Shown here piece after piece: positions 38,779 to 48,034 of a stretch of DNA of 64,000 bases; within the stretch, counting starts at the first letter, position 1, and every line of letters begins with the position of its first letter. Source of the DNA: Spirochaetota bacterium (GTDB lineage Bacteria > Spirochaetota > Spirochaetia > Treponematales > UBA12059). Made by a program: the position numbers and the translations under genes. Under the pieces are notes generated by a model. The model made no database searches. It was not told the origin of the DNA and worked only from the letters and a program-made list of their open reading frames with translations. Location: contig JAHIWG010000012.1 of assembly GCA_018816345.1 (NCBI GenBank), forward strand, positions 1 to 64,000, given 5' to 3'.

Positions 38779-40442
38779 TAGCCGTCGGACAGGGTCTTAT
38801 TGATGTCCCTCTGGTACAGCTCCTGGTAGACGAAGCTCCTATCGCGGAGCTTCTCCTTGATGGGCTGGGAGAACGGCATGAGACGCCAGAAGATGCCCCG
38901 GATATCCTTATCCAGCTTCTGTATGCCTTCGCTCTCCTTCGTAAGCCAGGTGATGTAGTCCTGGATGAAGAATTCCTTGACGTCGCCCTTGAGCTTCTGC
39001 TTGACGAACCACTGGTAGTACTGCCCGGTCAGGCCCTCCTCCATCCAGTAGTACGAGGCCTTCTCCTTGGCGGCCTGCCAGCGCATATCGGCGACGGCGA
39101 CGGCCACGGCGACCTTTAGGTTCTTCGGGTACATGGGCACCGCTATCCTCGACCGGCTCGTATGCCTGTTATACCGATCGAAGGGCTCCCAGCAGACTCC
39201 CTGGTCGCCGTAGCTCGGGAGCAGTATGACGAACGGCTCGATACGGTTGAGGGAGCTCTTATACGGCCGGCAATAGGCCTGGCAATCTATGCTCTCCAAC
39301 CAGGTCAGCGCGTCGATGACGTTCTCCCGCGTGCCCATCTCCCGTAGGTTCAGGTGGAAGTATTCCTTCGTGACGAGGGGGAAATGGTTGCCTTGCCTGC
39401 CGACGCACATCTTGAGCATCTGCCTGGCGGTCTCGAATTCCTGGTTCAGGGCCTGGAGATTCGCCTTGGTATCCTCCCCAAGCGACCCGACCTTCTCCTT
39501 GATCGTCTGGACGTCCTTAGTCGCGTCCTCGAACGAGTCGACGCTGGAGACGAGCTCCTTGTCGGCCGCCAGGAGGCGGCGCATTATATCGGACAGCTCG
39601 GCGATGGTCTTCTTCTGCCCTTCGGTATAGGGCGCGGGGATCTGGAAGAAGCCGGGCAGGCCGCCGTGCTCGCAGACGATGTCGATCCTATCCCGGAGCA
39701 TGCTCTCCAGGGACTTGCGCTCCTCGGCCTTGGCCTTGAGGAAGGCTTCAGCGGTATCGCGCTTGCCCATGGCCTTTTGGAGCAGGTTATTGAAACGGGC
39801 GCGCTCGTCCCCGCGCGCCGCGTTAACCTCGTCGGTGCTGCTCGGGTTGATCTGCCCTAGCGCGGCGGCGCGAAGCCACTCGTCGAGGTAATACACGGGC
39901 TCGGAGCTGACCTTCTTGTAGATGACCTTAGCGAACAGGGCCCTCTGTTCCGGCGTTATCATCGTGGGGAGCGAAAGCCCGAACCGGACCATGAGCTGCT
40001 TTGGGAGGATCGGAGCGGTAGCGACGACACGGGGGGCCATGTGCGCGACCATGTTCCAATACGCCGTGATCACCTGCTGCCTATACATGCCCCTATCCTT
40101 GGGGTCGGTTGCCTGCAGGTACTTCTTGAGGAGCTCGTGGAAACGCTGGGACGACTCGCCCTCGCCGGCCAGGGCCTTCTGGTAGTACTGGGGATCGTCG
40201 AAGAAGGTATTCGGGGGATCCGACTCGAAGCTCGCGACGGGATCGTAGGCCTTCTTCGCGAGGTCCACGTCGAACTCGCCCTTCGTCTCGAGTTCACCCG
40301 AGACGCTCATGCCCCCGAAGAGGGCCTCGAAGCTCGGTCCGCCCGACGGCGCGGCGGACTTCGAACGGCCAGGCTGCATCGAATACTCTTCGACGCTTCC
40401 GCCAAGGAGCGCGGCGATCTCGGGATCGATCTCTTCGGGCAT
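38775..40442 (-). CDS. Conserved hypothetical protein (coiled-coil segments)
   Basis: 555-aa ORF; family not recognised; amphipathic middle region SSVDSFEDATKDVQTIKEKVGSLGEDTKANLQALNQEFETARQML. Confidence 0.7.
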   Translation of the reverse strand: MPEEIDPEIAALLGGSVEEYSMQPGRSKSAAPSGGPSFEALFGGMSVSGELETKGEFDVDLAKKAYDPVASFESDPPNTFFDDPQYYQKALAGEGESSQRFHELLKKYLQATDPKDRGMYRQQVITAYWNMVAHMAPRVVATAPILPKQLMVRFGLSLPTMITPEQRALFAKVIYKKVSSEPVYYLDEWLRAAALGQINPSSTDEVNAARGDERARFNNLLQKAMGKRDTAEAFLKAKAEERKSLESMLRDRIDIVCEHGGLPGFFQIPAPYTEGQKKTIAELSDIMRRLLAADKELVSSVDSFEDATKDVQTIKEKVGSLGEDTKANLQALNQEFETARQMLKMCVGRQGNHFPLVTKEYFHLNLREMGTRENVIDALTWLESIDCQAYCRPYKSSLNRIEPFVILLPSYGDQGVCWEPFDRYNRHTSRSRIAVPMYPKNLKVAVAVAVADMRWQAAKEKASYYWMEEGLTGQYYQWFVKQKLKGDVKEFFIQDYITWLTKESEGIQKLDKDIRGIFWRLMPFSQPIKEKLRDRSFVYQELYQRDINKTLSDGY

Positions 40443-40596
40443 TCGGCACCGTCCTACGTTTTAATCTTGCGACCGGGTCCGCTCGGGCTCGGGGCCACGC
40501 GGGTCGGCCGGAACCGATCCGGGTCTCGTATCCAGTGTACCTTATAGCGGACCGCGAGACAAGTTTCCCCGAGGGCGATTCTTTCGGGGGCGGTTC

Positions 40597-41586
40597 CTAA
40601 GGCGCGATCCCGGCGGGCCTGTTCAGCCGGCTGAACAGCTCCGTCTGCCCTATAGTCGCCGCAATATACGGGCATATCCCGTTGAGGGCGTACTCGTCCT
40701 CCTTGGTGATGGCCGAGGCCGGGTCGTAGCTCTGGATGACGACGACGCCGATGATGCGGTCGCGGCAAAAGAGAGGCGCCCCGAGCCAATGGCTGGGCAT
40801 CTGCCCGATGGGGATGAAGCCGGGCGGCAGAGACGTGCGTCCTTCCTCGAAGATGTACGACGACCGGGCCGAGTTGTAGATGTGGCCGCTCAAGCCCACG
40901 CTCAGGGGCCAGGGCATCGAGTCGTAGTCGTCCTTCTGATCGCGCCAGTAGACGGGCCGGAAGACGCCCGCCTTCTCGTCCACGCGGGCTATGATGATGT
41001 TGTCGCGCGCCGCGGGGATAACGAGGCTCATGATCTCGTGCAGCTTGGGGTACAGCTCGTCCATATCGATGGTCTCGTCGACGAGCGCGGCGATGCGCTG
41101 GATGGCTATCTCCCGATCGAGGAGCGCCAGCTGGATGGCCAGGGAGAGGGCCGAGGCTACAAACCTGACGAACGCGTAATCGTCCGCCGAATACAGGGTC
41201 CCCGCCTCGTACGTCTGCACCACGAGCGCCCCGAGCACTACCCCGTCCCGGTTCGTGAAGGGAATGCCTATCCAATCCTCGGGGATGGTCCCGATAGCCT
41301 TGACGCCCTCCCCCGGGGAGCCATCGGCGCTGAGCCAATGGCTATCCCGTTTATCGAGGATAAACGCGGTCCATCCTCGCCTCGGCTCGATGGTCAGGGT
41401 GCTCTGCGGATTCTGCTCGTCGACGTAATAGGGGAATCGCAATCCAGCCTGCTCGACGACGCATACGAACATGTTGCGGGCGGGCATCCTGGACGCGAGC
41501 ATCTCGTGGCAGGCCGCGTACACCAGCGGCAGCGATAGCCTGGAATCGAGGAGGCTTAATACTCGCTGATAGTCGTCCTCCGCCAA
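40597..41586 (-). CDS. Tandem GAF-domain protein
   Basis: Two similar modules each with GIPFTNRDGVVLGALVVQTYEAGTLYSADDYAFVRFVA / LGAPLFCRDRIIGVVVIQSYDPASAITKEDEYALNGI. Confidence 0.82.
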   Translation of the reverse strand: MAEDDYQRVLSLLDSRLSLPLVYAACHEMLASRMPARNMFVCVVEQAGLRFPYYVDEQNPQSTLTIEPRRGWTAFILDKRDSHWLSADGSPGEGVKAIGTIPEDWIGIPFTNRDGVVLGALVVQTYEAGTLYSADDYAFVRFVASALSLAIQLALLDREIAIQRIAALVDETIDMDELYPKLHEIMSLVIPAARDNIIIARVDEKAGVFRPVYWRDQKDDYDSMPWPLSVGLSGHIYNSARSSYIFEEGRTSLPPGFIPIGQMPSHWLGAPLFCRDRIIGVVVIQSYDPASAITKEDEYALNGICPYIAATIGQTELFSRLNRPAGIAP

Positions 41587-41640
41587 TCTAAACCTCCGCG
41601 CGCTTCCCCTAGCATAACGTACCGGGCGGATTATTCAAAT

Positions 41641-41668
41641 AAAAAAGGGTCGCCATGAGGCGACCCTT
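41641..41668 (-). terminator. Terminator hairpin after tRNA-end-like element
   Basis: Minus strand AAGGGTCGCC TCAT GGCGACCCTT TTTT. Confidence 0.75.
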
Positions 41669-41674
41669 CTGTTC

Positions 41675-41820
41675 GCTAAGTGGAGGTGAGGGGAATTGCC
41701 CTCCGATCGAAAACCTCCTATTTTCGATCGGAGGGCCGCGGCCGATAGCTGGCGGCGCCCTCCATGGCGCCTCTTCCTCGCTACCGCTCGGCGCTCTCGG
41801 CCGTTCAATTCCCCTCGCCT
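41675..41820. repeat. tRNA-3'-end duplication with nested inverted repeats
   Basis: 24-bp GCTAAGTGGAGGTGAGGGGAATTG (41675-41698) identical to the tRNA-Ala 3' end at 41864-41887; inner perfect 15-bp stem CCCTCCGATCGAAAA/TTTTCGATCGGAGGG (41699-41713/41721-41735); closing inverted copy TTCAATTCCCCTCGCCT (41804-41820). Confidence 0.75.
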
Positions 41821-41830
41821 CGGCGGGAAT

Positions 41831-41860
41831 AAAAAAAGGTTACCAGTAGGTAACCTTTTT
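41831..41860 (-). terminator. Terminator downstream of tRNA-Ala
   Basis: AAAAAGGTTACC-TACT-GGTAACCTTTTTTT on minus strand. Confidence 0.85.
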
Positions 41861-41869
41861 AATGCTAAG

Positions 41870-41942
<73 letters not shown>

Positions 41943-42045
41943 GAAGCGAGTGGCATTCTAACGAGCGCGAGCGGGCGTGTCAATATCGCCTCGGGAAAAA
42001 ATTCCGCGCTTGCGCTTAGAGGCACGAAAGACGCATACTAGGCCT

Positions 42046-43206
42046 ATGGAAACGACCATGAGAATCTCGGCGTCATGCGCCGTAGGCATAGAGAAGGTAC
42101 TCGCCGGAGAGCTGGAAAGGCTCGGCATCGCGCCGGGAACGCGTTCGGCGGGCCGCGTGAGCTTCGAGACCGATAAAGCGGGGCTCGCGAGGGCCCTCGT
42201 CGGCCTGCGTACCGCCGACAGGCTCTTCCTCGTCGCCGGGACCTTCCCGGCCAAGGACTTCGACCAGCTATTCGACGGCTTTAACGCCATCCCCTGGGAA
42301 CGCTGGGTAGGGCCCCGGGACAGGCTCGTCATCGAGAAGGCGAAGTCTATCCGATCCGCGCTATCGGCGCAGAATTCAATCCAATCGGTGGGGCAGAAGG
42401 CCGCGTACGACAGGCTCTGCGCCGAGTACGGCGTCAATCGAATGCCCGAGACGGGGGAGACGGTGATGACCCGCGTCCGCGTCGAGGGCGATATAGCCGC
42501 CGTCGAGCTGGACCTCTGCGGGGAAGCGCTCTCGAGACGCGGCTACCGCAAGCGCCCGACCGAGGCGCCGCTCAAGGAGAGCGTGGCGGCGGCGGTACTG
42601 TTCCTCTCGGGCTGGCGCCGCTCCTTCGCCCTCTACGACCCGTTCTGCGGCTCGGGCACGATACCCATCGAAGCGGCCCTCTACGCGTTCGATATAGCCC
42701 CGGGACTGGGACGGGGCTTCTCGTGGGAGCGGATGCCGGACGGAGGCGCCAAGGAGGTGGCCGCGGCCAAGGAGCGCGCCCGCGCCGCCGTGGACCCGAC
42801 CCGCGACGTCATGATAGCCGGATCCGACGCCGACCAGGCCGCCCTCGACGCGGCCCTGGCCAACGCCGGGCTGGCGGGCGTCGGCGACAGGATACGGTTC
42901 TTCAGGGCGAGGGCCGAGGAGGCGGCTCCGTTCGAGGAGCGCGGCTTCATAGTCACGGACCCGCCGTACGGGAAGCGCCTAGGGACTCCCGCCGAGGCCG
43001 ACGCGCTGTACGCATCGCTCGGCGCGTTCTCCGGGCGCTTCGCCAGGTGGGAGCTATGCTTCGTCGTGGACAGGGAGGAATTCGGCGGTTTCGCCGGGGA
43101 GCGCGCCGTGCCGAAGGCGGCGGGAGCGTGGAAGCGGACCAAGATAGTCGACGGGGCGGAGACGCGCTGGCTACACCGCTCTATCGCCGGCGGCGCCTCG
43201 AGATGA
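42046..43206 (+). CDS. THUMP-domain class I SAM-dependent RNA methyltransferase (RlmL/YpsC-like)
   Basis: ALYDPFCGSGTIPIEAALYAFDIAPGLGRGF...VTDPPYGKRLG. Confidence 0.92.
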   Translation: METTMRISASCAVGIEKVLAGELERLGIAPGTRSAGRVSFETDKAGLARALVGLRTADRLFLVAGTFPAKDFDQLFDGFNAIPWERWVGPRDRLVIEKAKSIRSALSAQNSIQSVGQKAAYDRLCAEYGVNRMPETGETVMTRVRVEGDIAAVELDLCGEALSRRGYRKRPTEAPLKESVAAAVLFLSGWRRSFALYDPFCGSGTIPIEAALYAFDIAPGLGRGFSWERMPDGGAKEVAAAKERARAAVDPTRDVMIAGSDADQAALDAALANAGLAGVGDRIRFFRARAEEAAPFEERGFIVTDPPYGKRLGTPAEADALYASLGAFSGRFARWELCFVVDREEFGGFAGERAVPKAAGAWKRTKIVDGAETRWLHRSIAGGASR

Positions 43207-43921
43207 CGCGCTCGACGAAGCCGTGGAGCCGCTCGCGGAAGACGAGCCCGAGGAATAGCAGCACCGCGGATATCGATACGACGACAATCGCCGCCGCGTA
43301 ATCCTGCTCGAACACCGCGGAGCCCATGTACGAGGTGCCGACGATGCCTGGCAGGCGGCCGATGGTCGAGACGGCTATAAAGGCGCCGAACGACAGCCGG
43401 CTCGCGCCCGCCGCATAGGTGAGCGCGTCCTTAGGTATGCCCGGTATGGCGAAAAGCAGCAGGAAACCGGCGGCGGCCCGGCCTCCCTTCGTCGACGCGT
43501 CGATGCGCTCTATCGTATCGGCTCCTAGGACCGCCACCGCGAAGGGGCGCCCTAGCGCCCGCCCCACCCCGAAGTTGAAGAGCGAGCCTAGCAATATCCC
43601 GACGACGGACCAGAGCGTCCCCCCGAGCAGGCCGAAGGCGAAGCCGCCCGCGACCTGGACGACCTCCCCGGGAATGACGAAGACGATTACCTGCAGGGCC
43701 TGTAGGCCGACGAAGGCCGCCGGGCCGAGCGCCCCCCGCTCCGCGACCCAGCCGCGGATAGACTCGGCCGACCTGAACAGGCCGAACAGCTCCGCGCGGA
43801 AGGAGAAGGCGAGGCCGCCCAGCAAGGCTAAGGAGAGCGGGAACCCTATCAGGGACAGCATCCGCTTATGACGATCGCTTAGTCGCATACGCAGACTATA
43901 CGGCGGAATCGACGGGGCCAC
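43181..43921 (-). CDS. TVP38/TMEM64 (DedA/VTT) family membrane protein
   Basis: LQVIVFVIPGEVVQVAGGFAFGLLGGTLWSVVGILLGSLFNFGVGRALGRPF...FAIPGIPKDALTYAAGAS. Confidence 0.9.
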   Translation of the reverse strand: MAPSIPPYSLRMRLSDRHKRMLSLIGFPLSLALLGGLAFSFRAELFGLFRSAESIRGWVAERGALGPAAFVGLQALQVIVFVIPGEVVQVAGGFAFGLLGGTLWSVVGILLGSLFNFGVGRALGRPFAVAVLGADTIERIDASTKGGRAAAGFLLLFAIPGIPKDALTYAAGASRLSFGAFIAVSTIGRLPGIVGTSYMGSAVFEQDYAAAIVVVSISAVLLFLGLVFRERLHGFVERVISRRRRR

Positions 43922-43997
43922 AAGCCGCAGGCCGCCCGCCGCCCGCCGCGGGGTACCACTTGCCCTCGCCCCCGGCAGGTTCTATGCTTACGTCACT

Positions 43998-44636
43998 ATG
44001 GCCAATGAAAACGTTATCCAATTCGAGTCGGGCGACACGGTATTCAAGGAAGGCGAGCTAGGGGACCGCATGTACATCCTGCTAGCGGGCGCCGTCGAGC
44101 TGAAGAAGAAGGTAGACAGGGGAGAGACGGTGCTCAAGACCGTCGACGCCCCCAACGAGTTCTTCGGGGAGATGGCGCTTATAGACGATAGGCCCAGGTC
44201 GGCGAGCGCCGTGGCCGTCAAGAGGACGAACGTGCTGGCCGTGGACGGTCCTACCTTCGAGACGATGATACTGACCAACGGGAAATTCGCCCTCAAGATA
44301 ATCAAGGTGCTCTCGGAGCGGATCAGGCGATCGAACGACCAGGTCTCGGATCTCATCGAGACGATGCCGCGCGAGCGCGTCGCGCGCAGCATGGTGGATT
44401 TCGCCGTGCGCAACGGGGAGAGGATTCACGACGGCAGCGTCAAGGTCAACCTCGAGGCGATGAAGGCCTGGATCAACGGGCACATAGGCACGCCGGCGGA
44501 CGAGATAGAGTCGACGGTATACAGGTTCCTTAAGATGGAGAGCATCGCGTGGGCGGCGACGAGCGCCAAGACGAAGGAATGCGTCGTCCTGCCCCCGGCC
44601 TTCATAGAAGCGAATGACAGACGGACCAAGCCCTAG
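43998..44636 (+). CDS. Cyclic nucleotide-binding (Crp/Fnr-type) domain protein
   Basis: ESGDTVFKEGELGDRMYILLAGAVELKKKV...NEFFGEMALIDDRPRSASAVA. Confidence 0.88.
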   Translation: MANENVIQFESGDTVFKEGELGDRMYILLAGAVELKKKVDRGETVLKTVDAPNEFFGEMALIDDRPRSASAVAVKRTNVLAVDGPTFETMILTNGKFALKIIKVLSERIRRSNDQVSDLIETMPRERVARSMVDFAVRNGERIHDGSVKVNLEAMKAWINGHIGTPADEIESTVYRFLKMESIAWAATSAKTKECVVLPPAFIEANDRRTKP

Positions 44637-45258
44637 CCGGGCGCGGCCGACGGGCCGGGACGAGGTCGTCAAGGCGCTCGTCGAGGCAGCCGCGGACCTC
44701 TTCTCGGAGGCCGGCGTCGACGGGGTCTCGGTCAGGCAGATAGCGGATCGCGCAGGAGTCAACCACGGTCTCGTGCACCGGCATTTCGGGTCCAAGGACG
44801 AGCTCGCGAGGCGCGTCGGCGAGTTCCTGGACGCCGAGATTCGGGACGCCGTCGGGGAGCCGGCCGATTTCATGGAGGCGATCGACCGGGCCTCGGTCGC
44901 GGCAAGGCGGGATCCGCGGCTTTGGCGCTTCATCGCCCGCCTCCTCGTCGACGGCAAGGGGGGCGTCATGCCCGAGGGCCACGGCAGCTACCTGCGAGCC
45001 CTAGCGTCGCTCGCGGAGCGAGACCAGGCGCGGGGGAAGATATCGGGCTCCGCCGACCCGCGCGAGGTAGTGTTCGCTATCGCTGCGCTCGGGCTAGGCA
45101 TCGAGATGTTCGGAGACTACCTCTCCGGCGCCATCGGCATGGGCGTTCCCGACAAGGCGGCCCTCGAGGACCGCTTCCGAGACATCGCGCTACGGGCCCT
45201 CGGCCCGGGTCCGGCGAGCCGGCCGCAGGGCGAGCCGCGCTCGGATGGCGATGAATAA
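44614..45258 (+). CDS. TetR/AcrR family transcriptional regulator
   Basis: VVKALVEAAADLFSEAGVDGVSVRQIADRAGVNHGLVHRHFGSKDEL. Confidence 0.95.
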   Translation: MTDGPSPSRARPTGRDEVVKALVEAAADLFSEAGVDGVSVRQIADRAGVNHGLVHRHFGSKDELARRVGEFLDAEIRDAVGEPADFMEAIDRASVAARRDPRLWRFIARLLVDGKGGVMPEGHGSYLRALASLAERDQARGKISGSADPREVVFAIAALGLGIEMFGDYLSGAIGMGVPDKAALEDRFRDIALRALGPGPASRPQGEPRSDGDE

Positions 45259-45260
45259 AA

Positions 45261-45289
45261 TTGACAAAGCGTAGTCGCTCGACTACACT
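45261..45289 (+). promoter_or_regulatory. Sigma-70-type promoter with embedded palindromic operator
   Basis: TTGACA (45261-45266), 17-bp spacer, TACACT (45284-45289); palindrome GTAGTCG-CT-CGACTAC at 45271-45286. Confidence 0.82.
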
Positions 45290-45338
45290 ACCTCCAAGCC
45301 TCCCTCCGATGCGGTCGGAGGCCGGCACGGAGGCGCGC

Positions 45339-46343
45339 ATGAACGTATTCATGGTCGGGGGCACCGGGTTCCTCGGGTACTACACGGTTAGGGAGCTCAT
45401 CGCGCGGGGGCACGCGGTATCGACGATAGCCTTGCCCCCCATGCCCGCCGAGGGTCTACTGCCCCCTCAGGTGCGCTGCAGGCTGGGGAACGTCTTCGAG
45501 CTATCCGACGACGAGATCCTCGCGATGCTCGCGGGACAGGACGGCTTCATGTACGCCGCCGGCCTGGACGACAGGGTCATCGTCGACAGGCCCGCCTACC
45601 CGAAATTCCGGGAAGCCAACGTAGATCAGTGCATGCGCCTCGTGGGCCTGGCCAGGCGCGCCGGCGTCAAGAAGGTCGTCGTCTACGGCTCGTACTTCAC
45701 CTACTGCGACAGGATGTGGCCCGAGCTGGACCTGACGGGACGGCATTGCTATATACGTAGCCGCGACGAGCAGCGAACGGCCGCGCTCGCCGCCTCGGGC
45801 GACGGCATGGAGGTCGTCGTCCTCGAGCTACCGTACATATTCGGCACCATGCCAGGCAGGAAGCCCCTCTGGACCTTCCTGGTCGATATTCTCCGAGGCA
45901 TGGGCGGGACGGTTTACTACCCGCAGAAATCCGGAGGCACCGCGATGGTCACCGTCTCCCAGGTGGCCAAGGCGGCCGCGGGAGCGCTCGAGCGCGGCGA
46001 GGGAGGGAAGTCCTACCCGATAGGCGGCGTCAACATGCCGTGGTCGGAGTTCATACCGCTCCTCCTCGAGGGCATAGGGGAAGGAGCCGGGGTCGTCCAC
46101 CTGCCGAAGCTCCTCTACAAGCTAGGCAACCTCAAGATGGTCCTTGACCATAAGAAGCACGGCAAGGAGGGGGGCCTCGATCTCATAGCGCTCGCCGAGA
46201 TCATGTACCGGGAGGCGTACATAGATCCCGAGCCGTCCATGCTGGCCCTCGGCTACGGGCACGACGACGTGAAGGCCGCGATCCGGGAGACCGTGGCCGA
46301 ATGCCTCGCGGACGGGCCGGCGGCGAGCGACGAACGGGAATAG
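45339..46343 (+). CDS. NAD-dependent epimerase/dehydratase (extended SDR)
   Basis: MNVFMVGGTGFLGYYTVRELIARGHAV; downstream of TetR operator. Confidence 0.88.
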   Translation: MNVFMVGGTGFLGYYTVRELIARGHAVSTIALPPMPAEGLLPPQVRCRLGNVFELSDDEILAMLAGQDGFMYAAGLDDRVIVDRPAYPKFREANVDQCMRLVGLARRAGVKKVVVYGSYFTYCDRMWPELDLTGRHCYIRSRDEQRTAALAASGDGMEVVVLELPYIFGTMPGRKPLWTFLVDILRGMGGTVYYPQKSGGTAMVTVSQVAKAAAGALERGEGGKSYPIGGVNMPWSEFIPLLLEGIGEGAGVVHLPKLLYKLGNLKMVLDHKKHGKEGGLDLIALAEIMYREAYIDPEPSMLALGYGHDDVKAAIRETVAECLADGPAASDERE

Positions 46344-46374
46344 AGGCGAGGCCTGATGATCCGCAAAAGGAGAC

Positions 46375-47961
46375 ATGATGGCGAAAGCCGGTAAGATACG
46401 CGTAGCGTTGTTTGGCGGCTCGGGAACCATGGGCTTCGAGGCGTTCAAGGCCCTATGGGCCCGCCGCGACGAGTTCGATATAGTCCTCCTCCTTCGCCCG
46501 TCGGAGAAGAATAGGCGGCTCATGGCTCCATTCGCCAGGGAGGCGAGGCTCCCCGCGCTATCGGGTCCCGGGCGGGCCGACGGCGAGGGGCTTTCCATCC
46601 AATGGGGGGACGCGGGAGCCTTCGGCGACGTCAAGGCGACGATACGCGGCGTCGACGCGGTGCTCGACGCGATGGCCTTCATATCGCCTCAGGCCGATTA
46701 CCACCCGGAGCAGGCCCGCGTAGTCAACACCGAGGGCGTCCGCAATATCGTGAGGGCCATCGAGGAGGAGCCGGAAGGGCGCGAGCGTATACGCTTCGCC
46801 TACACGGGCACGGTGGCGGAGACGGGCGACCGCATGCCCCCGATCCACTGGGGCCGAGTCGGGGACCCCTTGAAGCCGTCGATCTACGACTTCTACGCCG
46901 CTACCAAGATAGCCGGCGAGCGCGCGGTGCTCGAGTCGGGCATACGGCACTGGGTGAGCCTGCGCATGACCTATATCATGCCGGTCGACTACGCCGACTA
47001 CATGAGCCTCATGGACCCTATAATGTTCCATATGCCGCTCGCGTCGTGCATGGAGAACGTATCGAGCCGCGACGCGGGCTTCGGGCTCGTCAACTGCCTC
47101 GACGTGCCGCCTGAATCCGATTTCTGGCGCCGGGCCTACAATATGGGCGGAGGGCCGGGCATGCGCATCACGGCCTACGACTACCAGAACAAGGCGCTCG
47201 CCTGCAACGGCATTTCGGGCATCAAGGCGGTAGCCGAGCGCAAGTGGTTCGCGCTCGGCAATTTCCACATGCAGTACTTCGAGGATTCGCCGGAGCTGGA
47301 GCGGTACCTGCATTTCTGGCGCGACGACTACGACAGCTGGGAGCGCGCGCTCTTCAAGGATACGCCCCTGGCCATGCGCGCCGTAGCGTTCCTGGCCAAG
47401 CGGCTCCCAGGCTTCCGAGCCAGGGTCGAGGCCGAGACGCGCAAGCGGCTCGGGGCTATGGCCGAGCGGCATAAGAACGGCACCGCGTACTGGGCCGCCC
47501 ACGGCAACGAGAAACGCATAGAGGCGTTCTACGGGAGCCGGGCTGCGTACGATGCAATCCCGGGCTGGGACGCTCCCCTCCCCGAGATGAAATCGGGCGA
47601 CGGCCCCGTGGAGAAGAGGCTCTCTCACGGCTACGACGAGTCTAAAGCTAGGCTCGACATAAGCGACCTACGCGGCGCGGCGGCGTTCCGAGGCGGGTCG
47701 TGCCTATCAGGATCATGGACGGGCGACCTGTACGAGGCGGTCGAATGGGAGTGCGCCTTCGGCCACAGGTTCTCGATGAAGCCGTATACCGCGCTCAAGG
47801 CGGGGCATTGGTGCCCCGAGTGCGAGGGGCCTCCGTGGCGCTACCACGAGATCGCCGCTCGGAACCCTTTTTTCGCTCAGGTGTGGACGCCCCTGCACGC
47901 GGCGACCGAGGACCGCGTCTACGAGGAGGCGGACATAGCCGACATAGCCGGCGCCGACTAG
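46375..47961 (+). CDS. NAD-dependent epimerase (extended SDR) with C-terminal zinc-ribbon-like domain
   Basis: KIRVALFGGSGTMGFEAFKAL...YDFYAATKIAGERAVLESG; C-terminus VEWECAFGHRFSMKPYTALKAGHWCPECEG. Confidence 0.85.
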   Translation: MMAKAGKIRVALFGGSGTMGFEAFKALWARRDEFDIVLLLRPSEKNRRLMAPFAREARLPALSGPGRADGEGLSIQWGDAGAFGDVKATIRGVDAVLDAMAFISPQADYHPEQARVVNTEGVRNIVRAIEEEPEGRERIRFAYTGTVAETGDRMPPIHWGRVGDPLKPSIYDFYAATKIAGERAVLESGIRHWVSLRMTYIMPVDYADYMSLMDPIMFHMPLASCMENVSSRDAGFGLVNCLDVPPESDFWRRAYNMGGGPGMRITAYDYQNKALACNGISGIKAVAERKWFALGNFHMQYFEDSPELERYLHFWRDDYDSWERALFKDTPLAMRAVAFLAKRLPGFRARVEAETRKRLGAMAERHKNGTAYWAAHGNEKRIEAFYGSRAAYDAIPGWDAPLPEMKSGDGPVEKRLSHGYDESKARLDISDLRGAAAFRGGSCLSGSWTGDLYEAVEWECAFGHRFSMKPYTALKAGHWCPECEGPPWRYHEIAARNPFFAQVWTPLHAATEDRVYEEADIADIAGAD

Positions 47962-48034
47962 GCCGGGGGCGAGGCCCGGTGGCCCGGGCCCGTCCTTTTC
48001 AGCCGGCGCCTATCTGCTATATACTCTTTTCGAT

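Noticed and set aside
41643-41830. Second functional tRNA gene beside tRNA-Ala
   Set aside because: Only the T-arm/acceptor 3' end is present; D-arm, anticodon arm and 5' acceptor strand are missing.
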